Shown here one piece after another: positions 41,803 to 50,916 of a DNA stretch of 64,000 nt. The stretch comes from Candidatus Enterococcus murrayae (lineage in GTDB: Bacteria; Bacillota; Bacilli; Lactobacillales; Enterococcaceae), in contig NZ_JAFLVR010000026.1 in NCBI RefSeq assembly GCF_017315985.1, positions 1 through 64,000 on the forward strand. The letters are read 5' to 3'. Below the pieces are notes generated by a model. It saw only the letters and a program-made list of their open reading frames with translations. It was not told where the DNA came from and ran no database searches. Position 1 is the first letter of the stretch, and the number at the start of each line of letters is the position of its first letter. A program made the position numbers and the translations under genes.

Positions 41803-43464
41803 TTACTTTTGAATTGTCGTCATTTTTGTTTGCTGCTTCTTTCCTTTCCTAGCCGAAAATAATGAAACGGGCATTCTTTTTATCGCGTGTGTTATTCCCT
41901 GCATCACTAAATTAATCACTAGTAAAAACAAGGAAAGCATGAATATATCGTTAAACCGGCCAAAGTGCTGCAGTTCTTTCAATTTGGCGGTAATAACCAT
42001 TGTGTTCGCGCTGGTTAAGAAGATCACAGCGCTGATTGTAACCATCGAGTTGAAAAAGTAATAGGCAAAAATATCCACGATCGTTACTTTAGAATTGGGG
42101 ATCAAGATTCGCCAGACCGTTTTCAGCCAGCTGTCCCCCATTAATTTAGCAGTATTCTCCCAATTCAAATTCATCTTCTGCAGCGCTTCTTTAGCCATTT
42201 GATACGGTGTCGAGAAGTAATGAACAATCGTGACAATGACTAATACCATCAAGGTGTTGTGCAACTGGGTGCCGCTAAATAGTAATAAGTAAGCAACCCC
42301 CAGGACCATTCCTGGGACTGAATTCGTGATCGTCGCGATACTGTCAATGACCTGATTAATTTTACGAATTTTGTGCTCTCTTGATGTCATAATCGCTGCT
42401 GAATAGGCAATGATCGTTCCAATTCCAGCTGTTAACAATGCCATCAGCAAGGAATTTTTCAAGGTGAGAACCAAGCTGTCATCTTGAATAAAGCGAGTAA
42501 AATTATTGACTGTTGGTGTCAGCTCATAAGGCCAATTAGTTACCATTGGAATGATGATCAGAACTGCAAATACCCCTAAAATGAAGCAGGACAAACCGAG
42601 ATAAAGCAGTCGAAAACACCAATCTCTCGCAGGGTTCTTTTTAATCGCTGCTTGTCGCGGCCGCTCGTAGCGCACCACCTTCTTCTGTAAATGATTCAAA
42701 ACCAGAATACTGATGATTGATGGCAGCAGCATCGTTAGGGCAACCAAAGAACCAAATTGGAAATTAGGGATCGTCCCCATAAATCCTTCATATAATAATG
42801 TAGTGATAAATGGCGTTTGTCCGCCGACTGCACTAGGAATCCCAAAATCGGTAAAGGACATGAAAAAGCCCTGCAGAAAAGCGACAGCCAAAACTCGCGT
42901 CAATGGATTCAGAATCGTTTTATAAAGCGAGCGATACCAGCTATCTCCCATCAAGCGAGAAACGATGAATAATTGTGTATCCAAATATTTCATCGAATTA
43001 TTAATCAAAATAAAGATCGGAGGCAGCGTATAAATGATAAAGCCTAATAAAATACCGATGGACCCATAGATGTGGAACAGTTCCTGTTGAAAAACCTTGC
43101 TCCACAAGCCTTGTTTCCCAAAGGCATAGATCAGAACAAATCCATAAGTGATCGTTGGCAAAAGCATCGGAAAATGAAGGATGCTTTCGTTCACTTTTAA
43201 GAATCTTCGATCGATTCGAGTGAAATTATTCCCGTAAGCCAAGAAAAATCCTAAGATCGTCGAGCAGCTCGTCGCCGCCAAAGAATATTTCAAGCTATTA
43301 GCAAAAGAAATGCGCCAATCGTGTGTGAAGATAGGCAAATTCTCGCCATCCGTTTGTGGAAAAGCGGTAATGATAATCTGAATAATTGGATACGCTAGAA
43401 ACAAGAAGAAAAACGCCAATACGATCCAGCTGATCAACTTCTTTATTGAAAACGAGATTCTCAT
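41803..43464 (-). CDS. 2-aminoethylphosphonate ABC transporter permease (fused double domain)
   Basis: 553 residues with two homologous permease domains of about six helices each, joined near residue 270; each has an EAA-type loop (SRLMGDSWYRSLYKTILNP and AKLMGDSWLKTVWRILIPN). A single fused polypeptide replaces two separate permeases, as in the PhnU2-type and iron (SfuB/FbpB) systems. It overlaps the ATPase gene by 4 bases (ATGA). Confidence 0.88.
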   Translation of the reverse strand: MRISFSIKKLISWIVLAFFFLFLAYPIIQIIITAFPQTDGENLPIFTHDWRISFANSLKYSLAATSCSTILGFFLAYGNNFTRIDRRFLKVNESILHFPMLLPTITYGFVLIYAFGKQGLWSKVFQQELFHIYGSIGILLGFIIYTLPPIFILINNSMKYLDTQLFIVSRLMGDSWYRSLYKTILNPLTRVLAVAFLQGFFMSFTDFGIPSAVGGQTPFITTLLYEGFMGTIPNFQFGSLVALTMLLPSIISILVLNHLQKKVVRYERPRQAAIKKNPARDWCFRLLYLGLSCFILGVFAVLIIIPMVTNWPYELTPTVNNFTRFIQDDSLVLTLKNSLLMALLTAGIGTIIAYSAAIMTSREHKIRKINQVIDSIATITNSVPGMVLGVAYLLLFSGTQLHNTLMVLVIVTIVHYFSTPYQMAKEALQKMNLNWENTAKLMGDSWLKTVWRILIPNSKVTIVDIFAYYFFNSMVTISAVIFLTSANTMVITAKLKELQHFGRFNDIFMLSLFLLVINLVMQGITHAIKRMPVSLFSARKGKKQQTKMTTIQK

Positions 43465-44225
43465 GATGCCACTCTTTTCATAGATTGTTGAAAAATTTGT
43501 TGAATATTCTGTTGTTTGATGGCTAATTGATTGACGATAAATTCTTCGACGAAATGACAGGAAGCTTCGCTCATGATTTCAACAGGCGAACTGCATTGTG
43601 CAACTTTTCCTTCATCGAGTACTACGATTTTGTCAGACATCGTCAAGGCCTCTTCTGGATCGTGGGTAACGATTACGATAGTCAAATGCAGCTTCCGAGC
43701 AATCTCTTGAATTTTTTCTTTGATTGACTCCTTGATTACTCCATCTAACGCACTCAGCGGTTCGTCTAACAAAAGCAGCTGCGGCTTCATCACTAAGGTC
43801 CGCCCAAGAGCCACCCGCTGTTTTTGCCCACCAGATAATTGATGGATCGGTTTTTCCAGATGTTTTTCCAAATTCAATAATTGGATCAGTTCATCTACTT
43901 CCGCTTTGGTCGAGCAGTCTTTTTTGTTGCGCAATCCGTAGGTCAAATTTTGATAGGCCGTTAAGTTAGGGAACAACGCATAATCTTGAAATACAATATT
44001 GAATGGTCGTTTTTCCATCAACGTATGTGTAATGTTGCTGTCGTTAAAGAAAATTTCTCCCTCACTAGGCTCTTCCAAGCCTAGTATCAAATTTAACAAG
44101 GTAGTCTTTCCAGAGCCGGATTGTCCAAGTATAGAAACGATCTCGCCAGATTCAATTTCTAAATTGATATTCTCTAGTACTGTCGTTTCTTGAAATTTTT
44201 TCGTGATGTTTTCGAGTTTTAACAC
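43461..44225 (-). CDS. 2-aminoethylphosphonate ABC transporter ATP-binding protein
   Basis: 254 residues from GTG at 44225 behind AAAGGAGAG. Walker A GQSGSGKTT, signature LSGGQKQRVALGRTL, Walker B LLLLDEPLSALD and H-loop VTHDPEEAL are all intact. The extra regulatory domain found in many importer ATPases (MalK type) is absent. First gene of the phn operon. Confidence 0.88.
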   Translation of the reverse strand: MLKLENITKKFQETTVLENINLEIESGEIVSILGQSGSGKTTLLNLILGLEEPSEGEIFFNDSNITHTLMEKRPFNIVFQDYALFPNLTAYQNLTYGLRNKKDCSTKAEVDELIQLLNLEKHLEKPIHQLSGGQKQRVALGRTLVMKPQLLLLDEPLSALDGVIKESIKEKIQEIARKLHLTIVIVTHDPEEALTMSDKIVVLDEGKVAQCSSPVEIMSEASCHFVEEFIVNQLAIKQQNIQQIFQQSMKRVAS

Positions 44226-44494
44226 ACTTATCTCTCCTTTTTTATGATAAGGAACATTGTTTCAGTCAGAAGCCTATTGCGCCAATTCCTACTAAAGCAT
44301 GAAGGCACCAGCGCCTCGGCGCCCTTTGATAAGAAGTATACCGATGCAGTGTAAAGACACCATCAAGTTTGTGCAAAGATAAAATAAAGATTGTTATGTT
44401 TACGTAAAGAATGTTAATTTTTGCACATGAAAACAGGAAAAAACCGCCAATTTTCTATAATCGTCGGCTTTAAAAAAGTGATGGCTCACATTCG
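44226..44494. promoter_or_regulatory. Control region of the phosphonate operon
   Basis: Between the divergent phn and marR units. A perfect inverted repeat TGTGCAAA (44370-44377) / TTTGCACA (44420-44427) brackets a 10-base palindrome TTTACGTAAA (44399-44408), and a GC-rich hairpin GCGCC-tc-GGCGC lies nearer the phn start. No regulator gene of the PhnR or LysR kind is linked. Confidence 0.4.
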
Positions 44495-44547
44495 TTGCGT
44501 CCGCAACTTTTTTACCTTATACTATTATATGCTTGTTAAATAAGGTA
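44495..44547 (+). promoter_or_regulatory. Promoter and operator of the second MarR/ABC unit
   Basis: TTGCGT (44495-44500), 17-base spacer, TATACT (44518-44523). A perfect inverted repeat TACCTTAT (44513-44520) / ATAAGGTA (44540-44547) begins in the -10 element and covers the start site. A second inverted repeat GTTGC/GCAAC overlaps the -35. Confidence 0.65.
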
Positions 44548-44576
44548 ATTGCTGGTTTATCGGGAGGTATAGTTAA

Positions 44577-45014
44577 GTGGATTCTTTTGTTAAGATGATC
44601 AATCGTATCGCACAGCTTTCGGCTTTATATCGAGAAAAAGAATTTAAAAAGCTGGGGTTAGGAGAAATGCATCATGCCTATATATTGAGCGTTTGTGCTG
44701 ACCCGGGAATTTCACAGGAGCAGCTGGCCTGTAAAATCTTTATTAATAAAAGCAATGTTGCGCGGCAATTAGCACAGCTGGAGCAAAAAGGCTTTATCAC
44801 TCGTCAAAGCGATCAGAACGATGCGCGGCGGCTAAGAATTTTTCCAACAGAAAAATCCTTGGCGCTGGAGTCTGAAATCCGTTCAATTCTAGCAGCATGG
44901 AACCAAACATTATTAGCAGAGATACCAGCGGAACAACAAAAAGCTGTGTTGGTTGGATTACGGGCAATGATGGAAAAAGCAGAAACAGAACTATGCAGTA
45001 AGGAGCAAAAATGA
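44577..45014 (+). CDS. MarR-family repressor of the second ABC exporter
   Basis: 145 residues from GTG at 44577 with GGGAGG ahead. Winged helix: SQEQLACKIFINKSNVARQLAQLEQKGFI, wing QNDARRLRIFPTEKS. Its end overlaps the first ABC gene by 4 bases. Its promoter carries its own inverted repeat, different in sequence from the operator of the MarR at 26631-27059, so the two units are probably controlled separately. Confidence 0.88.
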   Translation: MDSFVKMINRIAQLSALYREKEFKKLGLGEMHHAYILSVCADPGISQEQLACKIFINKSNVARQLAQLEQKGFITRQSDQNDARRLRIFPTEKSLALESEIRSILAAWNQTLLAEIPAEQQKAVLVGLRAMMEKAETELCSKEQK

Positions 45015-46732
45015 AATTAATCATTAATTATTTGAAACCCTATCGTTCTCGTGTCACGTTAGGCGCTATTATTAAATTTTTAGGGACTATGATGGAGCTG
45101 GTTCTCCCATGGAATTTGGCTTATATATTGGATCATGTCATCCCGCAAAAAGATCCTAACAAAATTCTTTTTTGGGGCGGTGTAATGCTGGCCGCGTCGG
45201 CTTTTGCCTTATGGGCAAACATCGTTGCCAATCGAATGGTGTCGCGGATCGCCAAGGACACGACGGAAAATATTCGCGGCGATTTATTCCATAAAATTAC
45301 TTATTTAGATACAACTCAGATTGAGGATATCGGTGTTTCCTCATTAGTTTCACGTGTAACATCTGACACCTACAATATTCATTTGACCTTAGGTGTCATG
45401 ATGCGGATGGGGATTCGCGCACCAATTCTTTTAGTAGGCGGAATAGTGATTACTACCACCTTGGATCCGATTTTGACTCTAGTCCTAGTCGCAGTTATGC
45501 CGATTATCTTTGTGATGGTGACGCATATTTCGAAAAAGGGCGTGCCGCTTTTTGGCAAGCTGCAAAAGCAAGTGGATCAGCTTGTTTTGACCGTTCGAGA
45601 AAATGTGACCGGCTCACGTGTCATTAAAGCTCTGTCAAAGGAAGCCTTTGAACGTCAACGTTTTGAACATGTAAACCAATCCTTAGTGAATGCCGAAACA
45701 ACAGCCAATGTAACGCTGGCTGCCTCTCCTGCTCTTTTGGATCTATTTTTAAATTTAGGTTTGACCTTAGTCATTGTAGTCAGTGCCTATCGAGTGAATG
45801 ACGGCTTGACACAACCAGGAGTTATTGTAGCCTTCCTTACCTATTTCACAATTATTTTGAATGCGATGCTTTCGATCACGCGAATTTTCGTCCTATACTC
45901 TCGCGGTCTAGCTTCCGCCAATCGGATTAATGAGGTTTTACGCAAAAAGGCTTCGTTAGTTCCTGGAACGTTAGATCAAAGAAAGCCCGCTTCTACTAAA
46001 TTAGTTTTCGATCATGTGACGTTCACCTATCCTGATGGCGGTCCGGCAATTGAAAAGATCAGTTTCAGCGTTGATCCTGGGGAAACTTTAGGGATCATGG
46101 GAGCTACCGGCAGTGGAAAAACCACGATTGCTAGCCTGATTTTACGGTTATATGATCGGACCTCTGGACAGATTTTACTTGATGGACAAGAAATCAAGCA
46201 TTACTCACTGGATGCTTTGCATCAAAAAATCGGGGCCGTACTGCAAAAGGATCTTCTTTTTGCCGATACCATTCGGGAGAATATTCTATTTGGCCGAACG
46301 TTTTCAGAAGACCAAATCCAGCAAGCAATCGATGATGCGCAGGCTCGTGAATTCATCGATAAACTAGCAGAAGGCTTGGACTATCGCCTGGAAGCCAAGG
46401 GTCAAAACCTCAGCGGCGGGCAAAAACAGCGGATACTTTTAGCTCGTGCCTTGATTGGCCAACCGGATTTGCTTATCCTAGATGACTCCTCTAGTGCGTT
46501 GGATTATCATACCGATGCAAACTTGCGAAAAGCCTTGCGGATGCATTTCACTGAGACAACGAAAATATTGATTGCGCAACGAGTCAGCTCGGTTCAACAT
46601 GCTGATAAAATTTTGCTATTAGACAAGGGGAAAATGATTGGCTACGGTACTCATGAGGAATTATTAGCCGCCAATCCAACCTATCAAGAAATTTATCAAG
46701 GACAGACTGGAGGGCAAACCATTGAAGAATAA
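45011..46732 (+). CDS. Heterodimeric multidrug ABC exporter, degenerate-site subunit (second copy)
   Basis: 573 residues: membrane domain ~10-310, then Walker A GATGSGKTT (~366), canonical signature NLSGGQKQR and Walker B LLILDDSSSALD (~489) with Asp in the catalytic Glu position. This is the same asymmetry as the subunit at 24754-26520. It starts within the marR stop and ends 11 bases into the next ABC gene. Confidence 0.9.
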   Translation: MKLIINYLKPYRSRVTLGAIIKFLGTMMELVLPWNLAYILDHVIPQKDPNKILFWGGVMLAASAFALWANIVANRMVSRIAKDTTENIRGDLFHKITYLDTTQIEDIGVSSLVSRVTSDTYNIHLTLGVMMRMGIRAPILLVGGIVITTTLDPILTLVLVAVMPIIFVMVTHISKKGVPLFGKLQKQVDQLVLTVRENVTGSRVIKALSKEAFERQRFEHVNQSLVNAETTANVTLAASPALLDLFLNLGLTLVIVVSAYRVNDGLTQPGVIVAFLTYFTIILNAMLSITRIFVLYSRGLASANRINEVLRKKASLVPGTLDQRKPASTKLVFDHVTFTYPDGGPAIEKISFSVDPGETLGIMGATGSGKTTIASLILRLYDRTSGQILLDGQEIKHYSLDALHQKIGAVLQKDLLFADTIRENILFGRTFSEDQIQQAIDDAQAREFIDKLAEGLDYRLEAKGQNLSGGQKQRILLARALIGQPDLLILDDSSSALDYHTDANLRKALRMHFTETTKILIAQRVSSVQHADKILLLDKGKMIGYGTHEELLAANPTYQEIYQGQTGGQTIEE

Positions 46733-48473
46733 GGACTCACGCAAGGGTACGCTGCTCCGGCTATGGGGATATTTGTATCAATTCAAATGGCTGTTACTGC
46801 TGGCGGTACTATTGACCATTGCCAGTAATCTGTTTGCTTTAGTTGGACCGCTTCTATCTGGTTACGCGATCGATGCGATCCAAATCGGCAAAGGCAATGT
46901 GGCGTTCCAAAAGGTTTTCTTCTATTGCAGCTTGATGGTCGGCTTCTATTTAGCTTCAGCGATTTTAAGCTATACTATCAGCCGGCTAATGATCTATTTA
47001 AGTCAAAAAATTGCTTTTCGTTTACGGAAAGACCTTTTCGATAAAATCGTTTCACTGCCTGTCGGCTATTTTGATCAGCACCAAACCGGCGATATCGTCA
47101 GCCGTATGAGCTATGATATCGATACGATCAATACTTCGTTGGCAAGCGATTCGGTCCAAGTACTGAGCAGCCTAGTGACCATTATCGGCTCCTTTGTAAT
47201 GATGGTAGTGATCTCGCCATTAATGGTGACGATCTTCTTAGTCACCGTACCCGCTTCGCTTTTATTGACACGCTTTTTAACGAATAAGTTTCAGCCCCTA
47301 TTCCGGAAGCGTTCTGCTAAGCTGGGGGAATTAAATGGTTTAACAGAGGAACTTTTGTCTGGTGAACAAACGACCAAAGTCTATCATCAGGAGGAAACGA
47401 TGATTTCTCGCTTTGGAAAGAAAAACGAAGAGGCTATGACTGCATATTATAATGCGGAATACTACGGTAGTATGACGGGGCCTTCCGTGAACTTCATCAA
47501 CAATGTTTCACTGTCATTGATCAGTGTTTTAGGCGCCTTTCTATTTTTATTTGGTCAATTAACCTTAGGTAAGCTTTCTTCTTTTGTGCTGTATTCACGA
47601 AAATTTTCAGGCCCGATCAATGAGCTGGCAAATATTTTCAGTGATCTGCAATCCTCTATTGCTGCTGCTGAGCGTGTCTTCAAGCTATTGGATGAACGTC
47701 CCGAGGTTCAAGACGTACCAAATGCCCACGTCTTTGAAAAGGCCCGCGGAGATATTCGTTTTGACCATGTTTCCTTCAGCTATCAAAAAGAACAGCCGGT
47801 CATCAAGGACCTCTCTTTTGATATCTCTGCCAGCAGCGTCGTGGCCATCGTTGGTCCGACTGGAGCAGGAAAAACAACCATCGTTAATCTATTGATGCGC
47901 TTTTACGATCCTGATAGCGGCACGATCTATTTAGATGGACAAAATATCAAAAACGCGACCCGAGCCAGTTTGCGAAAACAATATGCGATGGTTTTGCAGG
48001 ATACTTGGCTCTTTACGGGGACAATCTTTGAGAATTTGACCTATGGGAATGAAGACGCCACTTTAGAAGATGTGATTCGAGCAACCAAAGCGGCTCATAT
48101 CCATGATTTCATCGCACAATTGCCAAAAGGCTACGACACGGTGATGACCGAGGATGGCTTAGCGATCTCGCAGGGACAAAAACAATTATTGACGATCGCC
48201 CGGGCGATGCTGCTTAATGCCGAATTATTGATCCTTGATGAAGCAACATCTAATGTGGATACGCAAACTGAATGGCATATCCAAGAAGCCATGGGGCAAT
48301 TAATGACCAATAAAACTTCCTTTATTATTGCCCACCGGCTTTCAACGATCCGTGAAGCTGACCTGATCTTAGTGGTTAACGACGGAAATATTGTTGAACA
48401 AGGAACTCACGAGGAATTATTGGCTCAACATGGGCGTTATTACCAGCTGCATCAAGCACAATTCGAAAATTAA
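46722..48473 (+). CDS. Heterodimeric multidrug ABC exporter, catalytic subunit (second copy)
   Basis: 583 residues from a TTG at 46722 with GGAGGG ahead. Six helices, Walker A GPTGAGKTT (~380), signature position AISQGQKQ (non-canonical) and Walker B LLILDEATSNVD (~506) with the catalytic Glu. It pairs with the preceding subunit to make one canonical and one degenerate ATP site. Paralogue of 22977-24761. Confidence 0.9.
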   Translation: MKNKDSRKGTLLRLWGYLYQFKWLLLLAVLLTIASNLFALVGPLLSGYAIDAIQIGKGNVAFQKVFFYCSLMVGFYLASAILSYTISRLMIYLSQKIAFRLRKDLFDKIVSLPVGYFDQHQTGDIVSRMSYDIDTINTSLASDSVQVLSSLVTIIGSFVMMVVISPLMVTIFLVTVPASLLLTRFLTNKFQPLFRKRSAKLGELNGLTEELLSGEQTTKVYHQEETMISRFGKKNEEAMTAYYNAEYYGSMTGPSVNFINNVSLSLISVLGAFLFLFGQLTLGKLSSFVLYSRKFSGPINELANIFSDLQSSIAAAERVFKLLDERPEVQDVPNAHVFEKARGDIRFDHVSFSYQKEQPVIKDLSFDISASSVVAIVGPTGAGKTTIVNLLMRFYDPDSGTIYLDGQNIKNATRASLRKQYAMVLQDTWLFTGTIFENLTYGNEDATLEDVIRATKAAHIHDFIAQLPKGYDTVMTEDGLAISQGQKQLLTIARAMLLNAELLILDEATSNVDTQTEWHIQEAMGQLMTNKTSFIIAHRLSTIREADLILVVNDGNIVEQGTHEELLAQHGRYYQLHQAQFEN

Positions 48474-48517
48474 AAACCCAGAGTATCCACGATGCCTTTC
48501 GTAGATACTCTGGGTTT
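48474..48517. terminator. Bidirectional terminator between the ABC and hydrolase genes
   Basis: Perfect 14-bp stem AAACCCAGAGTATC/GATACTCTGGGTTT with a 16-base loop; it overlaps the stop codon of the convergent gene. Confidence 0.8.
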
Positions 48518-49694
48518 ATTTTGTCTTTTCTGCAATCTGCCGAACTACTTCAACAAAGCGTTCCCTCTCATTGATCCAAGGACTATGACCTGAATGCTCA
48601 AACCAAATAATTTCCTTTGCGGGAGCCTCTAATTGGTCATAATAATCCTCAGCTAAATCCACTGGCGCATTCATATCATGCCTGCCTAATAAGAAATAAA
48701 CAGGAACCTCTAATTTCAAGTACCCCTTTCGCAGATCGATCCCATAAAGCTGCGGATAAACTTGATTGAAGGTTTGCAAGATCCCTCGGAGATAATTGAC
48801 TTTATCCAGCAAGCCGTACTCTTTTGCTGAAAGATCACGGATTGTTTGAAAACCAGCATTCTGAATCTCAGGATTTCGCGCCATGATTTGATTCAGATAA
48901 TTTAGATAAACGGCACTTTGAGTAGTTACTGAACGGCCATAATAGGGCGGCTCACCATTTTTCCGTAAAGTATCTACTACCTTCTGATCCCCATTTTTTT
49001 TTGCCAGTTTCAGCGCTAAGGCATAATCGATCTTTTCTGTTTCTTCAAAAGCAACCATTTGCCCAGTCCCCATAAATGCATGATACAAATCCGGACGCTC
49101 CTTTGCCATGAAAATCCCTAACGCGCTTCCCCAAGACTCTCCCACTAGATAAAGCTTTTCCTGCTTAAATTCTTTCAGCAATGAACGAACCAACGACGTC
49201 CCATCCTTCACATAGATTTCAGGAGTTAGTTGCTTTCTCGAAATCGCTGAAAAAGATTTTCCTGAGCCTGGCTGCTCCCAATTGACGACGACAAAATCCT
49301 TCTCCAGCTTCGCAAGCTCAAATCGTGTTGCTGCTAATTGAGAACCACCGGGACCACCCGCTAAAAAGAGCAGCAGCGGTTTATTTCGATTTTCCCCACG
49401 AATGCTGATCCATTCCTTACGGCCATTCAACTGAACGGCCCTCAGCTCTGCTATACTATTTTCTCCAGCAATTTTTGGTGTCCCTGCGGTTAGCTGAGTC
49501 GCGACTATTAGAATTATTCCTAAAGTAATGACCACCAGCATTCCCAAAACTCCTTTTTTGATTCCCTTCGTCAGAAAGGCCGTCTTCTGTCCCCGTAAAC
49601 GCTTAAAAAGAAAAACGAAGAATTTAATCAGCAATACCAAACTGCACAAAGCAAGTACCAATAGAATGAAAATAAATACACCTACTACCAACAA
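48516..49694 (-). CDS. Membrane-anchored alpha/beta hydrolase (proline iminopeptidase-like)
   Basis: 392 residues from TTG at 49694, 6 bases after GGAGGG; the frame to 49805 runs over the operators and the TetR start and is rejected. Two hydrophobic segments (~1-25 and ~50-72) precede an alpha/beta hydrolase domain: oxyanion LAGGPGGS, NWEQPGSGKS, nucleophile GESWGS, acid in LGRHDMNAP and His in EHSGHSPW. The GGPGG and GxSWG motifs are those of the S33 aminopeptidase group; substrate unknown. The divergent TetR gene probably controls it. Confidence 0.82.
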   Translation of the reverse strand: MLVVGVFIFILLVLALCSLVLLIKFFVFLFKRLRGQKTAFLTKGIKKGVLGMLVVITLGIILIVATQLTAGTPKIAGENSIAELRAVQLNGRKEWISIRGENRNKPLLLFLAGGPGGSQLAATRFELAKLEKDFVVVNWEQPGSGKSFSAISRKQLTPEIYVKDGTSLVRSLLKEFKQEKLYLVGESWGSALGIFMAKERPDLYHAFMGTGQMVAFEETEKIDYALALKLAKKNGDQKVVDTLRKNGEPPYYGRSVTTQSAVYLNYLNQIMARNPEIQNAGFQTIRDLSAKEYGLLDKVNYLRGILQTFNQVYPQLYGIDLRKGYLKLEVPVYFLLGRHDMNAPVDLAEDYYDQLEAPAKEIIWFEHSGHSPWINERERFVEVVRQIAEKTK

Positions 49695-49711
49695 AACAAG
49701 CCCTCCTTTTT

Positions 49712-49778
49712 TTGACCACCGTTCAACAACTTCATCATAACAAGTTTTTGAACGATGGTCAACTTGTTGTGGTATACT
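49712..49778. promoter_or_regulatory. TetR operator pair and tetR promoter
   Basis: Two related 15-base sites in opposite orientation, TTGACCACCGTTCAA (49712-49726) and TTGAACGATGGTCAA (49748-49762), centres 36 bases apart. An extended -10 element TGG-TATACT ends at 49778 ahead of the TetR gene. The left site lies ahead of the hydrolase gene. Confidence 0.6.
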
Positions 49779-49797
49779 AATTTCGGAGGTTGATACA

Positions 49798-50412
49798 ATG
49801 AGCAAACGAGATTTGATATTGGATGCCCTGCAGGAACTGCTCTATGAGGGAACAGCCGGCACCGCTTCCGTTCAAGATATTGCAAGTAAAGCCAAAATCG
49901 CAAAGGGCGGGCTTTATTACTACTTTAAAAGCAAAGAAGAAGTACTAGATGCTTTGGTGGAACGTCAGTATAACTACGTCATTGAAACTTGTCGAACAAA
50001 ACTAGCTGCTGTCGACGCACCTGCTTTGGAAAAAATAAAATTATTACTCTTTTTTTATCGCTCTACCGCAGTAGATCGTGCACTGGACAGTGCTTTGCAT
50101 GAGCCCCAAAATGCCGCGATTCATCAGAAATCCAATGCTTTTATCATGCAAAAGCTGGCACCTATCGTCAGTGGAATTTTACAGCAAGGTGTTGAAGAAA
50201 AGACCTTTGTCTGTGCACATACGGAACAAACAGCAGAACTATTGCTTTCGCCGATTATCTTTTTACTTGATCCCGGTTTATTTACCTGGACCGAGCAGGA
50301 AGTCCAGTTGAAGCTGAAAGCATTAGCCAAAATGCTGGAATCCAGTCTTCAAGCGCCTCCAGGATCCTTCACTTTTCTTTACGAAAACTGGACAACGCAA
50401 AGCCTAAAATAA
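49798..50412 (+). CDS. TetR/AcrR-family regulator
   Basis: 204 residues, ATG behind CGGAGG. HTH: ASVQDIASKAKIAKGGLYYYFKSKEEVL. The helical effector domain is not assignable. It is divergent from the membrane-anchored hydrolase, with two matching operator sites between them, so it probably represses both. A 13-bp stem terminator follows (50413-50450). Confidence 0.87.
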   Translation: MSKRDLILDALQELLYEGTAGTASVQDIASKAKIAKGGLYYYFKSKEEVLDALVERQYNYVIETCRTKLAAVDAPALEKIKLLLFFYRSTAVDRALDSALHEPQNAAIHQKSNAFIMQKLAPIVSGILQQGVEEKTFVCAHTEQTAELLLSPIIFLLDPGLFTWTEQEVQLKLKALAKMLESSLQAPPGSFTFLYENWTTQSLK

Positions 50413-50450
50413 AAAAGTTAGTTGAAGGCTGCGGCCCTCAACTAACTTTT
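50413..50450. terminator. Bidirectional terminator between TetR and VOC genes
   Basis: 13-bp perfect stem AAAAGTTAGTTGA/TCAACTAACTTTT. Confidence 0.8.
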
Positions 50451-50916
50451 AGCTATTCAGCATATTCTCTACCATTTCTTTGCCAAGAAATGTCTTTTCT
50501 CCTAACTCCTCCACGGTCATTCCATCTGCGGCAAGTCTCTTCACCATGACTGTCAGATCTTCGCCGACTTGAATCACATGCTTGTCTGGATCGTAAAAAC
50601 AGGCTACCTTTTGTCCCCAAGGCATCGTTGCGACGTCTCGCAAAAAGTCTAAGTCCTCATTCTTAATTCGCTCGATGAAGCCATCAAAATCCTTCGTCTC
50701 AAAATAAAATTCAACCGTATTGTTCTGATAGTTAAAGCTTTCCTTGCTGCAACCAGTAAATTGTATCCATGATTCCTCTGTTTGCAACGATAGACCACCA
50801 TTAAATGTCACATTCTCACCAAAATCAGAAATGATATCTACTTCTAAAATTTTTCGATAGAACGCTTTTGACCGCTCCATATCTTTTACCACCAGCATTG
50901 GTCCTTGATAGTCCAT
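50449..50916 (-). CDS. VOC-superfamily (glyoxalase/bleomycin-resistance fold) protein
   Basis: 155 residues from ATG at 50916 with AAAGGAGG ahead. MLVVKDMERSKAFYRKILEV and the second half (YFETKDFDGFIERI, FYDPDKHVIQVGE) are the two beta-alpha-beta3 modules of the VOC fold. The extra C-terminal stretch is helical. The family includes lyases, dioxygenases and drug-binding proteins; no substrate can be inferred. A cre-like sequence with one mismatch lies at ~50930-50944. Confidence 0.8.
   Translation of the reverse strand: MDYQGPMLVVKDMERSKAFYRKILEVDIISDFGENVTFNGGLSLQTEESWIQFTGCSKESFNYQNNTVEFYFETKDFDGFIERIKNEDLDFLRDVATMPWGQKVACFYDPDKHVIQVGEDLTVMVKRLAADGMTVEELGEKTFLGKEMVENMLNS

Noticed and set aside
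49695-49805. N-terminal extension of the membrane hydrolase
   Set aside because: Would cover both TetR operators and overlap the divergent tetR start; no ribosome binding site at the upstream start.
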